Source of the DNA: Tubulanus polymorphus
Taxonomy: Eukaryota > Nemertea > Palaeonemertea > Tubulaniformes > Tubulanidae
Assembly (NCBI RefSeq): GCF_964204645.1
Contig: NC_134025.1
Coordinates: 16,400,001-16,464,000 of the forward strand
DNA length: 64,000 bases
Reading direction: 5' to 3'
Positions 1 through 10,370 of this stretch are shown one piece after another. The position numbers and the translations under genes are program-made. Below the pieces are notes generated by a model. That model saw only the letters and a list, made by a program, of their open reading frames with translations. It ran no database searches and had not been told where the DNA came from. Position 1 is the stretch's first letter, and each line of letters opens with the position of its first letter.

Positions 1-556
1 AATTTCATGTCCCCATGATCGTCAGCGAGGATTTGGCACAAGACTGCTTGCTTGGAAGTGATTTCTTCGAGAAATATGGCTGCAATATAGATTACCGTAA
101 CAAAGTGCTCCGCTTCGGAAGCCTCAGCGAGGTGCCTGTCCGCCAGAGCCCCAAACGCGCGAGCGCTTGCAGGGTGTTCATCAGTAAGAGCCAAATCATT
201 CCAGCTGGATCCGAGGTGGTGGTAAATGGATACATGAAACGGAGTTATGCTCATAATAATTCGACCTCAGGGATGATCAGCAGCTGTGGACGGAATAATT
301 TTTGCACTGGGAAAACACTTGTGGTACCGGAGGCAAACCAGATACCGGTTCGGCTGGCTAACTTCTCGGATGAGGCTTGTAGAGTCGACAGGGGCCAGAC
401 TATTGGTCTATTCTGCCCCCTACAGTCAGTTGACATCATGACTGTCGACGACCATGCTCAAAACCCGTCAACTCCAAAAATCCAGCTGCAGGGTGGTGAC
501 AATACTGAATTCATGGACCTCTTGAGAGAATTGAAAATCGACCAGCTTGAAATCCC
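1..556 (+). pseudogene. Ty3/gypsy-like pol fragment (retropepsin end and PR-RT linker)
   Basis: The frame is open from base 3 of the window, so this is the interior of a longer ORF; it ends at a TAA at 558-560. The first 30 residues contain LLGSDFFEKYGCNIDY, the pattern of the C-terminal part of retroviral-type aspartic proteases (hydrophobic-LG-x-DFL...iD). The next ~150 residues, including VPEANQIPVRLANFSDEACR, look like the poorly conserved linker before reverse transcriptase. The stop codon is made by the first bases of the palindrome starting at 557, so the pol gene was interrupted there. No RT continuation appears to the right of the inserted element, so the other flank was lost or rearranged. 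Confidence 0.65.
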
Positions 557-636
557 GTAAAAAATGAAAATAACAATAATTTCCAGTTGAATTAGTCGCG
601 CACACTCCTAATTATGGAAATTATTGTTATTTTCAT
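557..636. repeat. Left terminal palindrome of the Polinton-like element
   Basis: Arm 557-595 (starting GTAAAAAATGAAAATAAC) folds on arm 608-636, with an unpaired apex TCGCGCACACTC at 596-607. The inner arm lacks a few bases (CCAGTTGAATTAG against CCATAATTAG). Read outward from the element this end matches the centre of the right-end palindrome, including the apex, so it is the matching terminal inverted repeat. The outer ~50 bp seen at the right end are missing, replaced by gypsy sequence. Confidence 0.8.
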
Positions 637-3600
637 TATCGAGTTTAAATTTCATAAAGGAAAAACATTAGAAGAAAATAAAAAACATTTAGAAAATATG
701 AAAGAAATAATAAAAATAATTACAGATGTTGAATATCCTAAAATAAGTATATCTTCTAAAGTAAAGTTTATAAAATCTGAAGATAAACCAATATATAATA
801 TAAATTCTCATTCACAACATATTATATATAAACAACATATAGATGATAAATTAGATAAATGTTATAATGAAGTAAAAACTAAAATAGAAGAGAAATATTT
901 TGAAGGATCTGGTTTAATATTTGATGAAATAATATTTATGACTTTACATGTTTATAACACAAAATATAATAAGTTAACTAAATCAAAACCAATTGATGAA
1001 AATAATGTATCATATTATAAAGAACCAGATATTGAAGCATCGAGTTATATTAAACTACCATTTAAAACTAATGCTGTTATAAATGTACAAAATGAAGATG
1101 ATAAATGTTTTCCATGGGCTATAATAAGTTGCTTACACCCAGTTGAAGATTATAATAAACATACTTATAGATTAACAAATTATAAACCATTTGAAAATAA
1201 TTATAATATAGATAAGTATCCTGTTATAATCAAAAACATCCCAAAAATAGAAAGAGATAATAATATAAAGATAAATGTATTTGATTTAATCAAATTGCCA
1301 AATACAAAATGTAACAATATAAAACATTATACATTAGAACCTTTATATCTATCAAAAGATTATGATTCAAACGATGTTATAGATATACTATATTATGAGA
1401 ATCATTATATGTGGATTAAACAAATAGATTTATTCTTTAGAACAGAAAGTGATCACCATAATAAAATATATCTATGTAGAAAATGTTTACATAGATTCAG
1501 TAATGAAAGTACATTATTAAATCATAAACAATTATGTGAAAATCATGATTATTGTAAATTAGTTTTACCAAATGAAAAAGATAAAATATTAGAATTCAAA
1601 AAATATGATTACAAAAATAAAGTACCATTTGTAATATATGGAGATTTTGAATCATTAAATAAAGAACTAACTGATCAAGATAGAAAAGAAATATATTATA
1701 AGAGAAAGAAATTAAATTCTAATGAAAATGATTATTCTGAAGAACCACCAAAAACAAATACTATTAAAAAGATTCATCAATCAGCTGCTTCTTTCGGGTT
1801 ATATATAAAATCTGATTATCCAGAACTAATTGAAAGTGAATATTATGATTATAGAAATGAAAATGTTATCAATCATATTTGTGACTTATTAATTGAATAT
1901 GAAATAAGATATAGTAAATTATTGAATGCAAATATAGAAATTATAATGACAGAAGAAGATAAAGAAGAATTTGCGTTTGCAGATAAATGTTATTATTGTG
2001 AAAAGATATTTAATTATAAAGAGAAAAGTAAGAGACCACATGAGAATTGTAACTTACAAGCTAAGAAAATTAAATTTGTACCAGTTATATTTCATAATCT
2101 ATCGGGATATGATGCACATTTATTCATCAAACAGTTATGCCATAAAATAGAAGAAATTAATAATGAAATAGAAAGATTAAATTCAAATAGATCAAAAGAT
2201 AAAATACCAACTTATAAATTTAAAATGTTAGCTAAAACATCTGAGAATTATATATCATTCCAATTTGGTTGTTTAAGATTTATAGATTCATATAGATTTT
2301 TAAATAGTTCATTAGATAACTTATCAAAATCATTAGTTGATGATGAATTAAAAATATTAAAGCAACACTACCCAAATAATGATGATTTTCAATTAATGAG
2401 ACAAAAGGAGCAATTCCATATTCATTTTATAAATCACATAATGATTTCAATATAACTGAATTATTGAAAGAACAATTCTGTGATGAATTAAAAAATGAAT
2501 ATGTTATAGATGAAGTATATAATAGAACATTGAATATTTGGAATCATTTTAGAATGAAAAATCATGGACAATTAGTAGATTTATATTTAAAATCAGATGT
2601 ATTATTGTTAACTGATATATTCGAAAGGTTTAGAGATGTAACCTAAAATATTTTAACATTGATCCTTGTCATTGTTATTCAAGTCCAGGTTTAACATGGG
2701 ATTGTGGATTAAAATTTACAGATATAAAAATGGATTTGTTAACAAATATAGATCAATTACTATTATTTGAAAAATCTATAAGAGGAGGAGTTTCAGGTGT
2801 ATTAGGTGATAGATATTTCAATGTAAATGATAACCCTGGATATAAGTTATTATATATAGATGCAAATAATTTGTATGGTTGGGCAATGATGGAACCACAA
2901 CCTTATGGAGTATTTGAAATAAGTGAAGTTTTACAACATGATAATGATGATAAATTTGATTGGAAGAAAAGAATTCTAGATATTGCAGATGATTCAGATA
3001 CTGGTTACTTCTTTGTTGTAGATTTAGAATATCCTGAACATATTAAATTTAAATCTAGAAATCTAGCTTACTGTCCCGAACATAAAACTGTAACTCATGA
3101 AGAATTATCAAATTACCAAAAAAAGAATTAAACCCGAAAATCATATTCATACAGAAAAGTTAATGGTAACTCAAGAAGATAAATATAATTATGTAGTACA
3201 TTATAGAATGTTAAAGTTTTATCTAAAACAAGGAATGATCCTAAAAAAAGTACATAGATATATTTCATTTAGTCAATCTAAGTGGTTAGAAAAATATATA
3301 GATTTTAACACCAAACAGAACTGAAGCTAAAACTGATTTCGAGAAAGATTTCTTCAAGTTAATGAATAATGCATTCTATGGTAAGACTTGTGAAAATATT
3401 AGAAATAGAAATGATATTGAGTTAGTTCGTAATGGTAAAAGAATTAGACATTTACAAACATATCCTAAGTTCATTGGTAACAGAATATTTGATGAAAATT
3501 TAGCTGCAGTTAAAATGAGAAGAACATCAATGAAATTTAATAAACCAATCTATGTTGGCGCTTCAGTTTTAGAATTATCAAAATTACTAATGTATGAATT

Positions 3601-4192
3601 CTATTATAATGTATTACAACCACTTTTTGGAGAAAAACATATAGAAATATTATATTTTGATACTGACAGTTACATATTAAAGATAAAAACTGATAACATA
3701 ACAGATGATTTAAAAACATTAAAACATCATTTTGATTTTAGTAACTATCCTAAAGATCATGAATTGTTTAGCAATGATAATAAAAAAGTTCCAGGGAAGT
3801 TTAAGGATGAATTAGGTGGTGAAGAAATGATAGAGTTCATAGGTATTAGATCTAAAATGTATTCATATAAAACTAAAGAACATGAAGCTAAAAAGTTAAA
3901 AGGAATAACCAAAAGTGTAGTAGAAAAGAATATTCATTTCAAAGATTACATCAATTGTATATTCAATGAAGAAGTTAGAAAACATAAGATGAGATGTTTA
4001 AGATCTGAAGATCATGAAATGTTTATTGAAGAAATTGAAAAGATTAGTCTAAACCCATTTGATGATAAAAGATATATTTTAGATGATGGAATTCATACAG
4101 TTGCTTATGGTTGCAATTTAGATGAATACTTAAAATTTAAAAGAGAAGAAACAAAAGAGAAGGAAATAATGAAAAGAATTCTAACGTGTTAA
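614..4192 (+). pseudogene. Protein-primed family-B DNA polymerase (pPolB), frameshifted
   Basis: Replicative polymerase of the element, related to DNA_pol_B_2 enzymes of Polintons, adenoviruses and linear plasmids. The N-terminal ~280 residues include NEDDKCFPW, typical of the Polinton-type N-terminal extension, then a C2H2-like cluster (CRKC...H...C...H near 1474-1545). The 3'-5' exonuclease shows YGDFES (near 1638) and HNLSGYDAHLF (near 2093). Polymerase motif A is YIDANNLYG (near 2854), motif B KLMNNAFYGKT (near 3355), motif C YFDTDSY (near 3652); KGITK follows. Reading moves through all three frames, with breaks near 2400, 2645, 3110 and 3325, so it cannot be translated as one protein. 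The residues retained are catalytically plausible, so decay is recent. The ATG at 614 lies inside the terminal palindrome; a start slightly downstream is possible. Confidence 0.88.
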
Positions 4193-4221
4193 TCAAATTT
4201 TAATAAAAATATGTTATTAAA

Positions 4222-4575
4222 ATGGAGAGTAAACAAACACACAGTGAGAACAACAAATTATTTCTAGATAGAATAAAAGATACTTCCAATGTCAAATCAG
4301 TAGATTATAAATTTAAGAAGTTAAAAGAATTAATAATCCATAAGAAATATCTTATTACAGATATTGTTACAGTTACTAACAAATATGGAGATAAATTAGT
4401 TATACACTTAGAATATGAAGGATTAAAAGGAAATACATATAAATTCAGAACATATTTACCGGATAGATTTCATAGATTATCAAGTGAAGACTTAGAAGAA
4501 TTATGTTCTGGAGATTTCTATTTCGTATACAAAGGTAAGAATGAAAAAGGGCACCTTGAAATAGATTTCGAATAA
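4222..4575 (+). CDS. Small conserved element protein, 117 aa, function unknown
   Basis: Intact ORF 30 bp after the polymerase. The sequence is lysine-rich and predicted mostly beta (LIIHKKYLITDIVTVTNKYG, then a segment with YLPDRFHRL and LCSGDFYFVYKG). The compact beta-rich layout and place directly after a DNA polymerase would suit a small single-stranded-DNA-binding or replication accessory protein, but I see no diagnostic motif and this is inference. It starts with ATTAAAATGG rather than the TAAATG found at most genes here. Confidence 0.65.
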   Translation: MESKQTHSENNKLFLDRIKDTSNVKSVDYKFKKLKELIIHKKYLITDIVTVTNKYGDKLVIHLEYEGLKGNTYKFRTYLPDRFHRLSSEDLEELCSGDFYFVYKGKNEKGHLEIDFE

Positions 4576-4592
4576 GAAAATATGTAAAATAA

Positions 4593-5348
4593 ATGGTAGA
4601 ATTAAAAGAATACAGAATATTTGTTGATTCTAGAAGGCTTACAAATTATAAATCTCATAATTTACTAGTACAATTAGATAGAGAATTTAAGAATTGTGTA
4701 GATTTAAAATTAGTTAATATAAGTTTATGTAATTCTTTTTATAATATATCGGATAAAACTTTTGAACATAGAGGGTTTATGATTTATATGAGAAATAAAG
4801 ATAAATGGTTTCATATATTTTTAAAACCAGGATTATATAATTTAGAATCATTAGCGCAGGAAATTAATAGAAGAGCTCGGTTAAAAATCGGGGGCACTTC
4901 TGTATTTGAAATTAAATTTAATAAAATTGATAGTACTAATAAAATAAGAATAAAGATATCTAATGAACAACATAAATTTATGGTAAACAAACCACTGGCT
5001 AAAATGTTAGGAATTAAACCTCTTACAGTTACTGGAAACGCAGAAGGCAGCTCAAATATAATACCTCTTACACACTTTTATATTTATTGCAATTTAATCG
5101 AGCCTACAAAAACTTTCGAAGCAACTAAAGAAACAATTTGTAGTTCTAGTATACTAAATGTTTTACCGCTAAAAAATGTTAAACAATTTGGAACTCAAAT
5201 AAATTATAATTTAACAGAATGTGATTTTAAACCTTGCATTCCTCAATTTAATAATTTTAAATTAGAAATTAGAAATCATAATGGATACTTAATTGATTTG
5301 AATAACTTTCCTGTAATTTATGAATTAGTTATAAGATGTAGAGAGTAA
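4593..5348 (+). CDS. Probable minor capsid/penton-like protein, 251 aa
   Basis: Intact ORF of the size usual for Polinton minor capsid (single jelly-roll) proteins, and beta-rich throughout. The N-terminal third has SLCNSFYNISDKTFEHRGF. The C-terminus, FNNFKLEIRNHNGYLIDL followed by a hydrophobic strand ELVIRC, is the type of closing strand pair seen in penton-like proteins of such elements. The start is TAAATG. No neighbour of about 500-650 aa suggesting a double-jelly-roll major capsid protein is present. A broken ORF in the other virus-like block (55984-56163) also has F-N-[IV]-SDK followed by an HR, a possible distant relative. The capsid assignment is an inference from size, fold impression and context. 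Confidence 0.5.
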   Translation: MVELKEYRIFVDSRRLTNYKSHNLLVQLDREFKNCVDLKLVNISLCNSFYNISDKTFEHRGFMIYMRNKDKWFHIFLKPGLYNLESLAQEINRRARLKIGGTSVFEIKFNKIDSTNKIRIKISNEQHKFMVNKPLAKMLGIKPLTVTGNAEGSSNIIPLTHFYIYCNLIEPTKTFEATKETICSSSILNVLPLKNVKQFGTQINYNLTECDFKPCIPQFNNFKLEIRNHNGYLIDLNNFPVIYELVIRCRE

Positions 5349-5364
5349 TTTTTTCATTATGTAA

Positions 5365-5721
5365 ATGAATGTAACTGGTGGGCCGAGCATATGTTTTGGA
5401 TTTGATTTTAAACGTGAGAAAGAAATGAAATTTAACGTTAATGATGTAATTAAACATATCAAAAATATTCCATTTTCTAATGAAACAACATTTGAGTATG
5501 AAACAACAATAGATAAAGAAACTTTAAATGTAGAAAAGATTACTAATTTAATTAGAGAATCTTTAAGATTTTATGAATTAGATGAAGATTTTATCATCGA
5601 TGATATTAAAAAAATAATAATTGAAATATATACAAATGAAACTAGTAATGAAATGAATGTTGAATTAATCATAAATAAGTTAACTAAATATTTTGATGAT
5701 AGTAATTTTTTTGATAAATAA
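5365..5721 (+). CDS. Acidic element protein, 118 aa, unknown
   Basis: Intact ORF starting at TAAATG and ending directly against the next start (5722). Rich in Asp/Glu/Asn/Ile with helical stretches such as KITNLIRESLRFYELDEDF; no membrane segment, no recognisable motif. The MNVTGGPSICFGFDFKREKE start is unlike the acidic rest and could be a conserved N-terminal tag. Position between the penton-like protein and small membrane proteins suggests a virion or accessory role, but nothing in the sequence proves it. Confidence 0.55.
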   Translation: MNVTGGPSICFGFDFKREKEMKFNVNDVIKHIKNIPFSNETTFEYETTIDKETLNVEKITNLIRESLRFYELDEDFIIDDIKKIIIEIYTNETSNEMNVELIINKLTKYFDDSNFFDK

Positions 5722-5943
5722 ATGAGTGATAATAAGTGGATAATAACTGGATTATATAATGGAGCATTACTATCAGTTGGAACTGTTGGTTATTCAATGG
5801 TATTAAAAAAAGTATTTAAAATGGGAAGTGTTAATGTTGATAGATTTGATATAAATGATATTTTGAAATTAACATTAGCAGTTACTTTATCTAATTTAAC
5901 TATTGATTATTTGGAAAAACAAAAATATATTCCTCCCATATAA
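5722..5943 (+). CDS. Small membrane protein, 73 aa
   Basis: Starts at an ATG whose preceding TAA is the stop of the upstream gene, so the two abut exactly. Two hydrophobic stretches (GALLSVGTVGYSMVL and ILKLTLAVTLSNLTI) are separated by a short basic/polar loop, giving a probable two-pass membrane protein. Ends in KQKYIPPI. Unknown family; small membrane proteins are common in Polinton-type elements. Confidence 0.55.
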   Translation: MSDNKWIITGLYNGALLSVGTVGYSMVLKKVFKMGSVNVDRFDINDILKLTLAVTLSNLTIDYLEKQKYIPPI

Positions 5944-5966
5944 ATGCATAATTTTTTGCTAAATAA

Positions 5967-6385
5967 ATGGCTTCTGCAATTATAACTATTATAGGATCGG
6001 CAATTGTTAACGCTTTAGCATTTACTGGTTGCGGTTATTTATTTAAGCATATTGATAAAAATAGTTCATTAGGAGAACAAAGAAGACATAACTTAGCATT
6101 AGAGAAATACAATAAAGCAGCAGAAGAATACAGAGAAAAACGACAAAACTATATGGATTATATTATGAATTATATGATCAGAAGATTTCACATAGAGATT
6201 TTCAATCAGTTGATGATGCAATGAGTTTATATAACGCGGTAACAAATAAAGAAAAATTACATCTATACAAACCTAAATTATCAGATTATTATACCCCAAG
6301 TAAAGAACAACAGAAATATGAAATAATTTGGATTTTAGGGGGAACAGTTATTGTTATATTTGTTGCTTATAAGTTTACTAATTAG
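5967..6385 (+). pseudogene. Membrane protein gene with one frameshift
   Basis: The reading frame starts at TAAATG behind the motif TTTGCTAAATAAATG. It has an N-terminal hydrophobic helix (ITIIGSAIVNALAFTGCGYL) and a charged coiled-coil-like part (LALEKYNKAAEEYREK), then shifts frame near 6150-6170. The second frame continues with YYTPSKEQQKYE and a second hydrophobic helix (WILGGTVIVIFVAYKF) to TAG 6383-6385. In the first frame the protein is cut at 85 aa, in the intact ancestor it would have been about 140 aa with a membrane helix at each end. Function unknown; a structural or membrane role is possible. Confidence 0.6.
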
Positions 6386-6404
6386 TATTTTTTTTGCTAA
6401 ATAA

Positions 6405-7403
6405 ATGGATGATAATATTGATAATATTGATATTATTCTTCATGATATAAATAAAACTAAATTAAGAATATATTTAGAAAAACAAATATTAGAATTTGAA
6501 AGTGATTTAAAAGTTAAAAAGAAAAAGTATTTAAAAAGTAAAATTATATATTATTTGATTATAAGTGGTTCGGTTACAATTAGTTCTGTAATAACATTTC
6601 TAACAATATTCAGCCCATTAACACCTTTAGCTATATCAATTGGTGTATTAGGATTAAGTTCAAGTGTTTTAACTGATATAAGTTCAAAATCTATATCTTC
6701 TACATCTAATAATGTAATACCTTCTACATCTAACAATGTAATTCCTTCTACATCTAATAATGTAATACCTTCTACATCTAATAATGTAATACCTTCTACA
6801 TCTAATAATGTAATACCTTCTACATATAATAATGCAATAATATTAAATGTTAGTGAAAATAGAAATTATTGTGATTATTGTAAAGGCGAATTTTCAAACG
6901 CTCCATCAAATTGGAATAAACATATGAATACAAGGGTACATATAAATAATGTTATAGAACGCGTTGGTAAAAGAGAATTTATAGAACACCCATTTAGATA
7001 TGTTACAAAGTTTGTTTCAAATAAAAAAGTAAATGGTAAAGAATTATATGAAGATTTATTATTAGCAACGCCTAATAAAGATGAATTAGATTTAACCGAT
7101 GCTAATAAAATGTTAGGATCAAACATTGTAAATGAAATATTAGGAGCAAACACTAATATAGATAATAATGAAAATGGCACCCACATGGTGATATAGTTAC
7201 AGATATTGATAATAAAGATTCTATGAAACATAAAGTAGAAAATAATGATAAATTTGATTGGATGAATAAGCATAACAATGAAACAACTATTGATGATGCG
7301 GTAAAAAGGGTGAAGAATAGGTATAAAAATAATAGAAGAATTTGAAGAAGATTCGGTAGAGCATTTGAATAAATTGTTAGGGTCTGATAGTGAAAGTGAT
7401 TAA
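6405..7403 (+). pseudogene. Membrane protein with STSNNVIP repeats and C2H2 finger, frameshifted at the 3' end
   Basis: Starts at TAAATG with the same TTTGCTAAATAAATG upstream motif as the gene before it. The first frame gives 263 aa: an acidic head, a helix rich in basic residues, a long hydrophobic region (residues ~48-85), five copies of STSNNVIP plus one variant, then a single C2H2-type finger (CDYCKGEF...W.KH...H, ~6870-6945) and an acidic tail ending at 7194-7196. Two further frames continue in line (WHPHGDI from 7175, then an acidic end closing at 7403), so two indels truncate the original protein. The layout of membrane helix plus finger resembles the minus-strand gene at 14300-14605 in the neighbouring element. 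Function unknown. Confidence 0.55.
6697..6840 (+). repeat. 24-bp in-frame tandem repeat (STSNNVIP)
   Basis: Six copies of a 24-bp unit (TCTACATCTAATAATGTAAT core) encode five identical octapeptides and one altered copy. Near identity at the DNA level, including synonymous sites, points to recent slippage expansion rather than long selection. Confidence 0.85.
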
Positions 7404-7937
7404 GATATTAATTATATTTAACTCAAAAAGTAATAAAGGTTGAAAATTGTAAAAATAATATTTATTTTAAAAAAGAGGGTTTTAAGTATTTAAGGTATTT
7501 AAGGTATCTAATACATGTCTAATACAATCTAATACAATCTAATACATAAAATATCTTATTTTATAAACTGATATTCATATGGAAATTGAAACCTCAGTAA
7601 TGATAAATAACCTTTATTATTTTCAAACTTATTCATATATTAGTTGAAAAAATAAAAATAAATTGGTTGAAAATTGTATAAATAATATTTATTTTAAAAA
7701 AGGGGGGTTTTAAGTATTTAAGGTATCTAATAGGGTATCAGGTATTAGGGTATCTAATAGGGTATCTAATACATAGGTATATTTTAAACATATTTCAATA
7801 TTTATATTTGTATGAGTTAGATTTTTAAACATTAAAAGTGTTAGTAAAGTTTTATTGAAATAATTCATATATATTCATGAATAACATATAAATGAATAAC
7901 TTCTAAAATCAATTTAGTAAACAAATATGTATTATAA
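7404..7937. promoter_or_regulatory. AT-rich intergenic region with a duplicated ~75-bp block and short iterons
   Basis: No coding sequence is seen. A block GGTTGAAAATTGTA...TATTTAAGGTATCTAATA occurs at 7439-7516 and again at 7665-7735. It is followed by short reiterations: CTAATACAAT-type units at 7508-7546 and GGGTATCTAATA-type units at 7722-7774. Such duplicated iteron clusters in a compact viral-like genome are candidates for a regulatory region or replication/recombination site; the function is inferred only from structure. Confidence 0.45.
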
Positions 7938-8585
7938 ATGGAACCAGAACAACCACAAAGTAATAATATTACAAATAACGCTGGTGTTATAAACATATAC
8001 TACAAGAAGTGTTCTAAATGTGAATTAGATAAATTAGCTTTAACAGAATTTAGTAAGCGTAAGATTAGCAAAGATGGTTTTCAATATTGCTGTAAAACTT
8101 GTTTTAAACTATATACCAAACAATATCGAGAAGATAATATAGAACATTATAATTATTATATGGCAGAATATATGAGAGAAAGATATCAAACAGATCTTAA
8201 TTTTAGATTGAAACAATGCTTTAGATCTAGATTAACACAATTATTCAACAAAGAAACGCATTCAGAAACACTATCTAATTTATTAGGTTGTTCAGATGAA
8301 TTTTTCATATCATGGATAATATATCAATTCGATGATAAAATGAATATAGATAATTATGGTGAATACTTTCATATTGATCATACGTTACCAATATCTAAAT
8401 TTAACATGAATGATGAATACAATAAAAAACTTATTTGGGGTTGGAAAAATTTAAGACCTTTAGAAAAGAAGGAAAACATAATTAAATCTAGTTTATTAGA
8501 TTTACAGTTATATTTAGATCAACTGGATAAAGCAAAGACATTTTTTGAATTATGGAATTCAACACATAATGAAAAAATACGTTGA
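7938..8585 (+). CDS. HNH endonuclease, 215 aa
   Basis: Intact ORF with TAAATG start. An N-terminal cysteine cluster (CSKC near residue 25, CCKTC near residue 51) looks like a zinc ribbon. The catalytic HNH region follows: FHIDHTLPISKF (His-x-x-Asp-His) and then GWKNLRPLEKKENIIK, the W-x-N-L-[QR]-P-L...EN..K pattern of phage and large-virus HNH enzymes. It would cut DNA using one metal ion. In a Polinton it may act as a homing or genome-processing nuclease; the first is typical of free-standing HNH genes. It is followed by 450 bp of sequence with a different base composition. Confidence 0.8.
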   Translation: MEPEQPQSNNITNNAGVINIYYKKCSKCELDKLALTEFSKRKISKDGFQYCCKTCFKLYTKQYREDNIEHYNYYMAEYMRERYQTDLNFRLKQCFRSRLTQLFNKETHSETLSNLLGCSDEFFISWIIYQFDDKMNIDNYGEYFHIDHTLPISKFNMNDEYNKKLIWGWKNLRPLEKKENIIKSSLLDLQLYLDQLDKAKTFFELWNSTHNEKIR

Positions 8586-9042
8586 AGCTTAAGCGCTTAG
8601 AAAACCGGTTACTCTCGATCTATGTCAAACCGCCTATATGCAATTGTATGAGGTTGTTTACAAAAACATCTGTGACGCATTCTATATTCAGTTGAATGGG
8701 GCGCACCTCATTTGAATATTGACCGAATGTGCTATTTCAGTTGAAAAGGATTAATCAATTACATTACAAAGGAACATATGTTGCTCAGACAGACAGTGCC
8801 TGGTATATTGAGCGCAGTCGCATTACAACATACGAACTGAACAGACGGAATATATAGAACGTATAAGATTTCTCTCTAGAAACACAATTAGGAGTTTACA
8901 GTTATAAATGTAAGTACTGTTTTTGTTGTTATTAAGACGCAGGGAAACGTTAAACGTTAAACATGTTTAAGTGCTGTAATTGATATTTGGCAACTACAAC
9001 TTCAAGTTAGTTTTATTCTACATTCTAGATATTTAGTAAAAA
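8586..9042 (+). promoter_or_regulatory. Non-coding spacer with candidate promoter and 5' UTR intron
   Basis: Less AT-rich than the rest of the element and without an ORF. Just upstream of the gene at 9043 there is a good splice donor (AT|GTAAGTACTG, ~8909) and a pyrimidine-rich acceptor (TTCTACATTCTAG, ending ~9029). This would place a short intron in the 5' untranslated region. This is the only gene in the element with such a layout; it may have a host-style promoter. Confidence 0.3.
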
Positions 9043-9756
9043 ATGTCATACAGATCAAGAACTCCACTGTCTACTCCAAATCTAACGCAAGAAAGTGAGG
9101 AGCCAGAATGTATGGATGTCAACACGCCATCACAAGAAACTGTTATAGATATAGAAGAAAAAAATATCGAAAAACTCAGGAAAAATATGGATTATTATAA
9201 ACAATTAGTGTCAATTTTGGACGAAGTAATTACAACCAAACAATCAAAGATACAAGAATTACCAAGAATACCAACGCCGAGTTTAAAAACATTATTAGGA
9301 CTTAAAGAAAATAGAATCAAATTGAGCGGTTGTGAACTACACGAATATTTAAAATCAAAATTACTGGATTATAGAGATTTATCGAACTTTAGTGAAATAG
9401 ACGTGCATTTATTTTCAGAAATTAGTGGATTACTGATAAGCGAGTATGAAAAGTTGTTAACTAAACAAACAAATCACCTTTGGGGTTTTATAATTTTTGG
9501 GAATTCCTTGAATAAAGGGTTTGTTCTTTTTCATTCGACTCAAACTATAAATATTTCATGGGCTAATTGGGTTAAAGAAAATATACATATTAGCGTTGAG
9601 TATGAAAGAAAACTTAGAAGAATTGGAAAATTATATTCGTTTAAAAAATTTCAATTATTGGGGTTGCCATTTGCTACCGTTATTAATCATTTGGCAGAAA
9701 TCGAAAAAATGTTTGAAAATTACCCCGAAATCCAAGAATTCTGGTCGGAATTATAA
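9043..9756 (+). CDS. Conserved element protein, 237 aa, unknown function
   Basis: Intact ORF. The N-terminal ~60 residues are Ser/Thr/Glu-rich and probably disordered, then comes a coiled-coil-like stretch. The C-terminal half has WGFIIFGNSLNKGF, WANWVKENIHISVEYERKLR and LLGLPFATVINHLAEIEKM. This resembles phage-type proteins in which a WL.e....S...A.kl.r motif marks a DNA-binding or antirepressor-like domain (DUF3102-like); I treat that as a hint only. Codon use is less extreme than in neighbouring genes, and the gene is flanked on both sides by long spacers, so it may have been acquired separately. Confidence 0.6.
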   Translation: MSYRSRTPLSTPNLTQESEEPECMDVNTPSQETVIDIEEKNIEKLRKNMDYYKQLVSILDEVITTKQSKIQELPRIPTPSLKTLLGLKENRIKLSGCELHEYLKSKLLDYRDLSNFSEIDVHLFSEISGLLISEYEKLLTKQTNHLWGFIIFGNSLNKGFVLFHSTQTINISWANWVKENIHISVEYERKLRRIGKLYSFKKFQLLGLPFATVINHLAEIEKMFENYPEIQEFWSEL

Positions 9757-10370
9757 AATCCCAATGATGATTTGTTTGTTTAGTTAACAACTTTTCATAC
9801 TATATAGATTTTTTGTATTTGTATTATATTTACCCCAATTACATTTTCTATTATTCTATATTCAGCTATTGTTAATATCGCAGTGACAGATGTTGTATTG
9901 TACTTTATTGATTCCTGCATTCCACGCATAACTTGCCGGGCCTCAGACGCCCGGTGAGGAATGTGGAAATCGATAATGATTGTAGAATAAAATATATGTG
10001 TTTATGAAATAGTATTTCCACCAGTCCTTTCTTTGAATTTATTTTCAGTTTTAGGATTTATTATCGAGAATCTGGACAGTTATAATTACTGCTCCTATAG
10101 ATAAACAATAGTAGTGAGATAATCTAAATCCTAATTTAAATAAAATATAATAAAAAAACAATAACTTCAACTAGCTAGTGAATTCTATTATATTTTTGAT
10201 ATTTTCTTTTGGTAATTCTAATTGACATTAGATTGAATATATTTTGAATAGATTTGAATAGAAATTCTTTAACTTTAACTAACCTAGTCAATTTAGTATT
10301 AACCTAAAGAGATACTAGTATCATTTTATAATACTTATAATATTTTTCTTATTAAATTTCTCTAATATAA
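9757..10370 (+). other. Non-coding spacer with a GC-rich hairpin
   Basis: No supported gene. A foldback lies at 9909-9974: the inner stem CCGGGC (9936-9941)/GCCCGG (9949-9954) encloses CTCAGAC, and outer arms TGATTCCTGCATTCC and GGAATGTGGAAATCGA pair imperfectly. It follows the end of the 237-aa gene and could be a transcript 3'-end or structured RNA element. The remainder is AT-rich with no further signal noticed. Confidence 0.4.
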
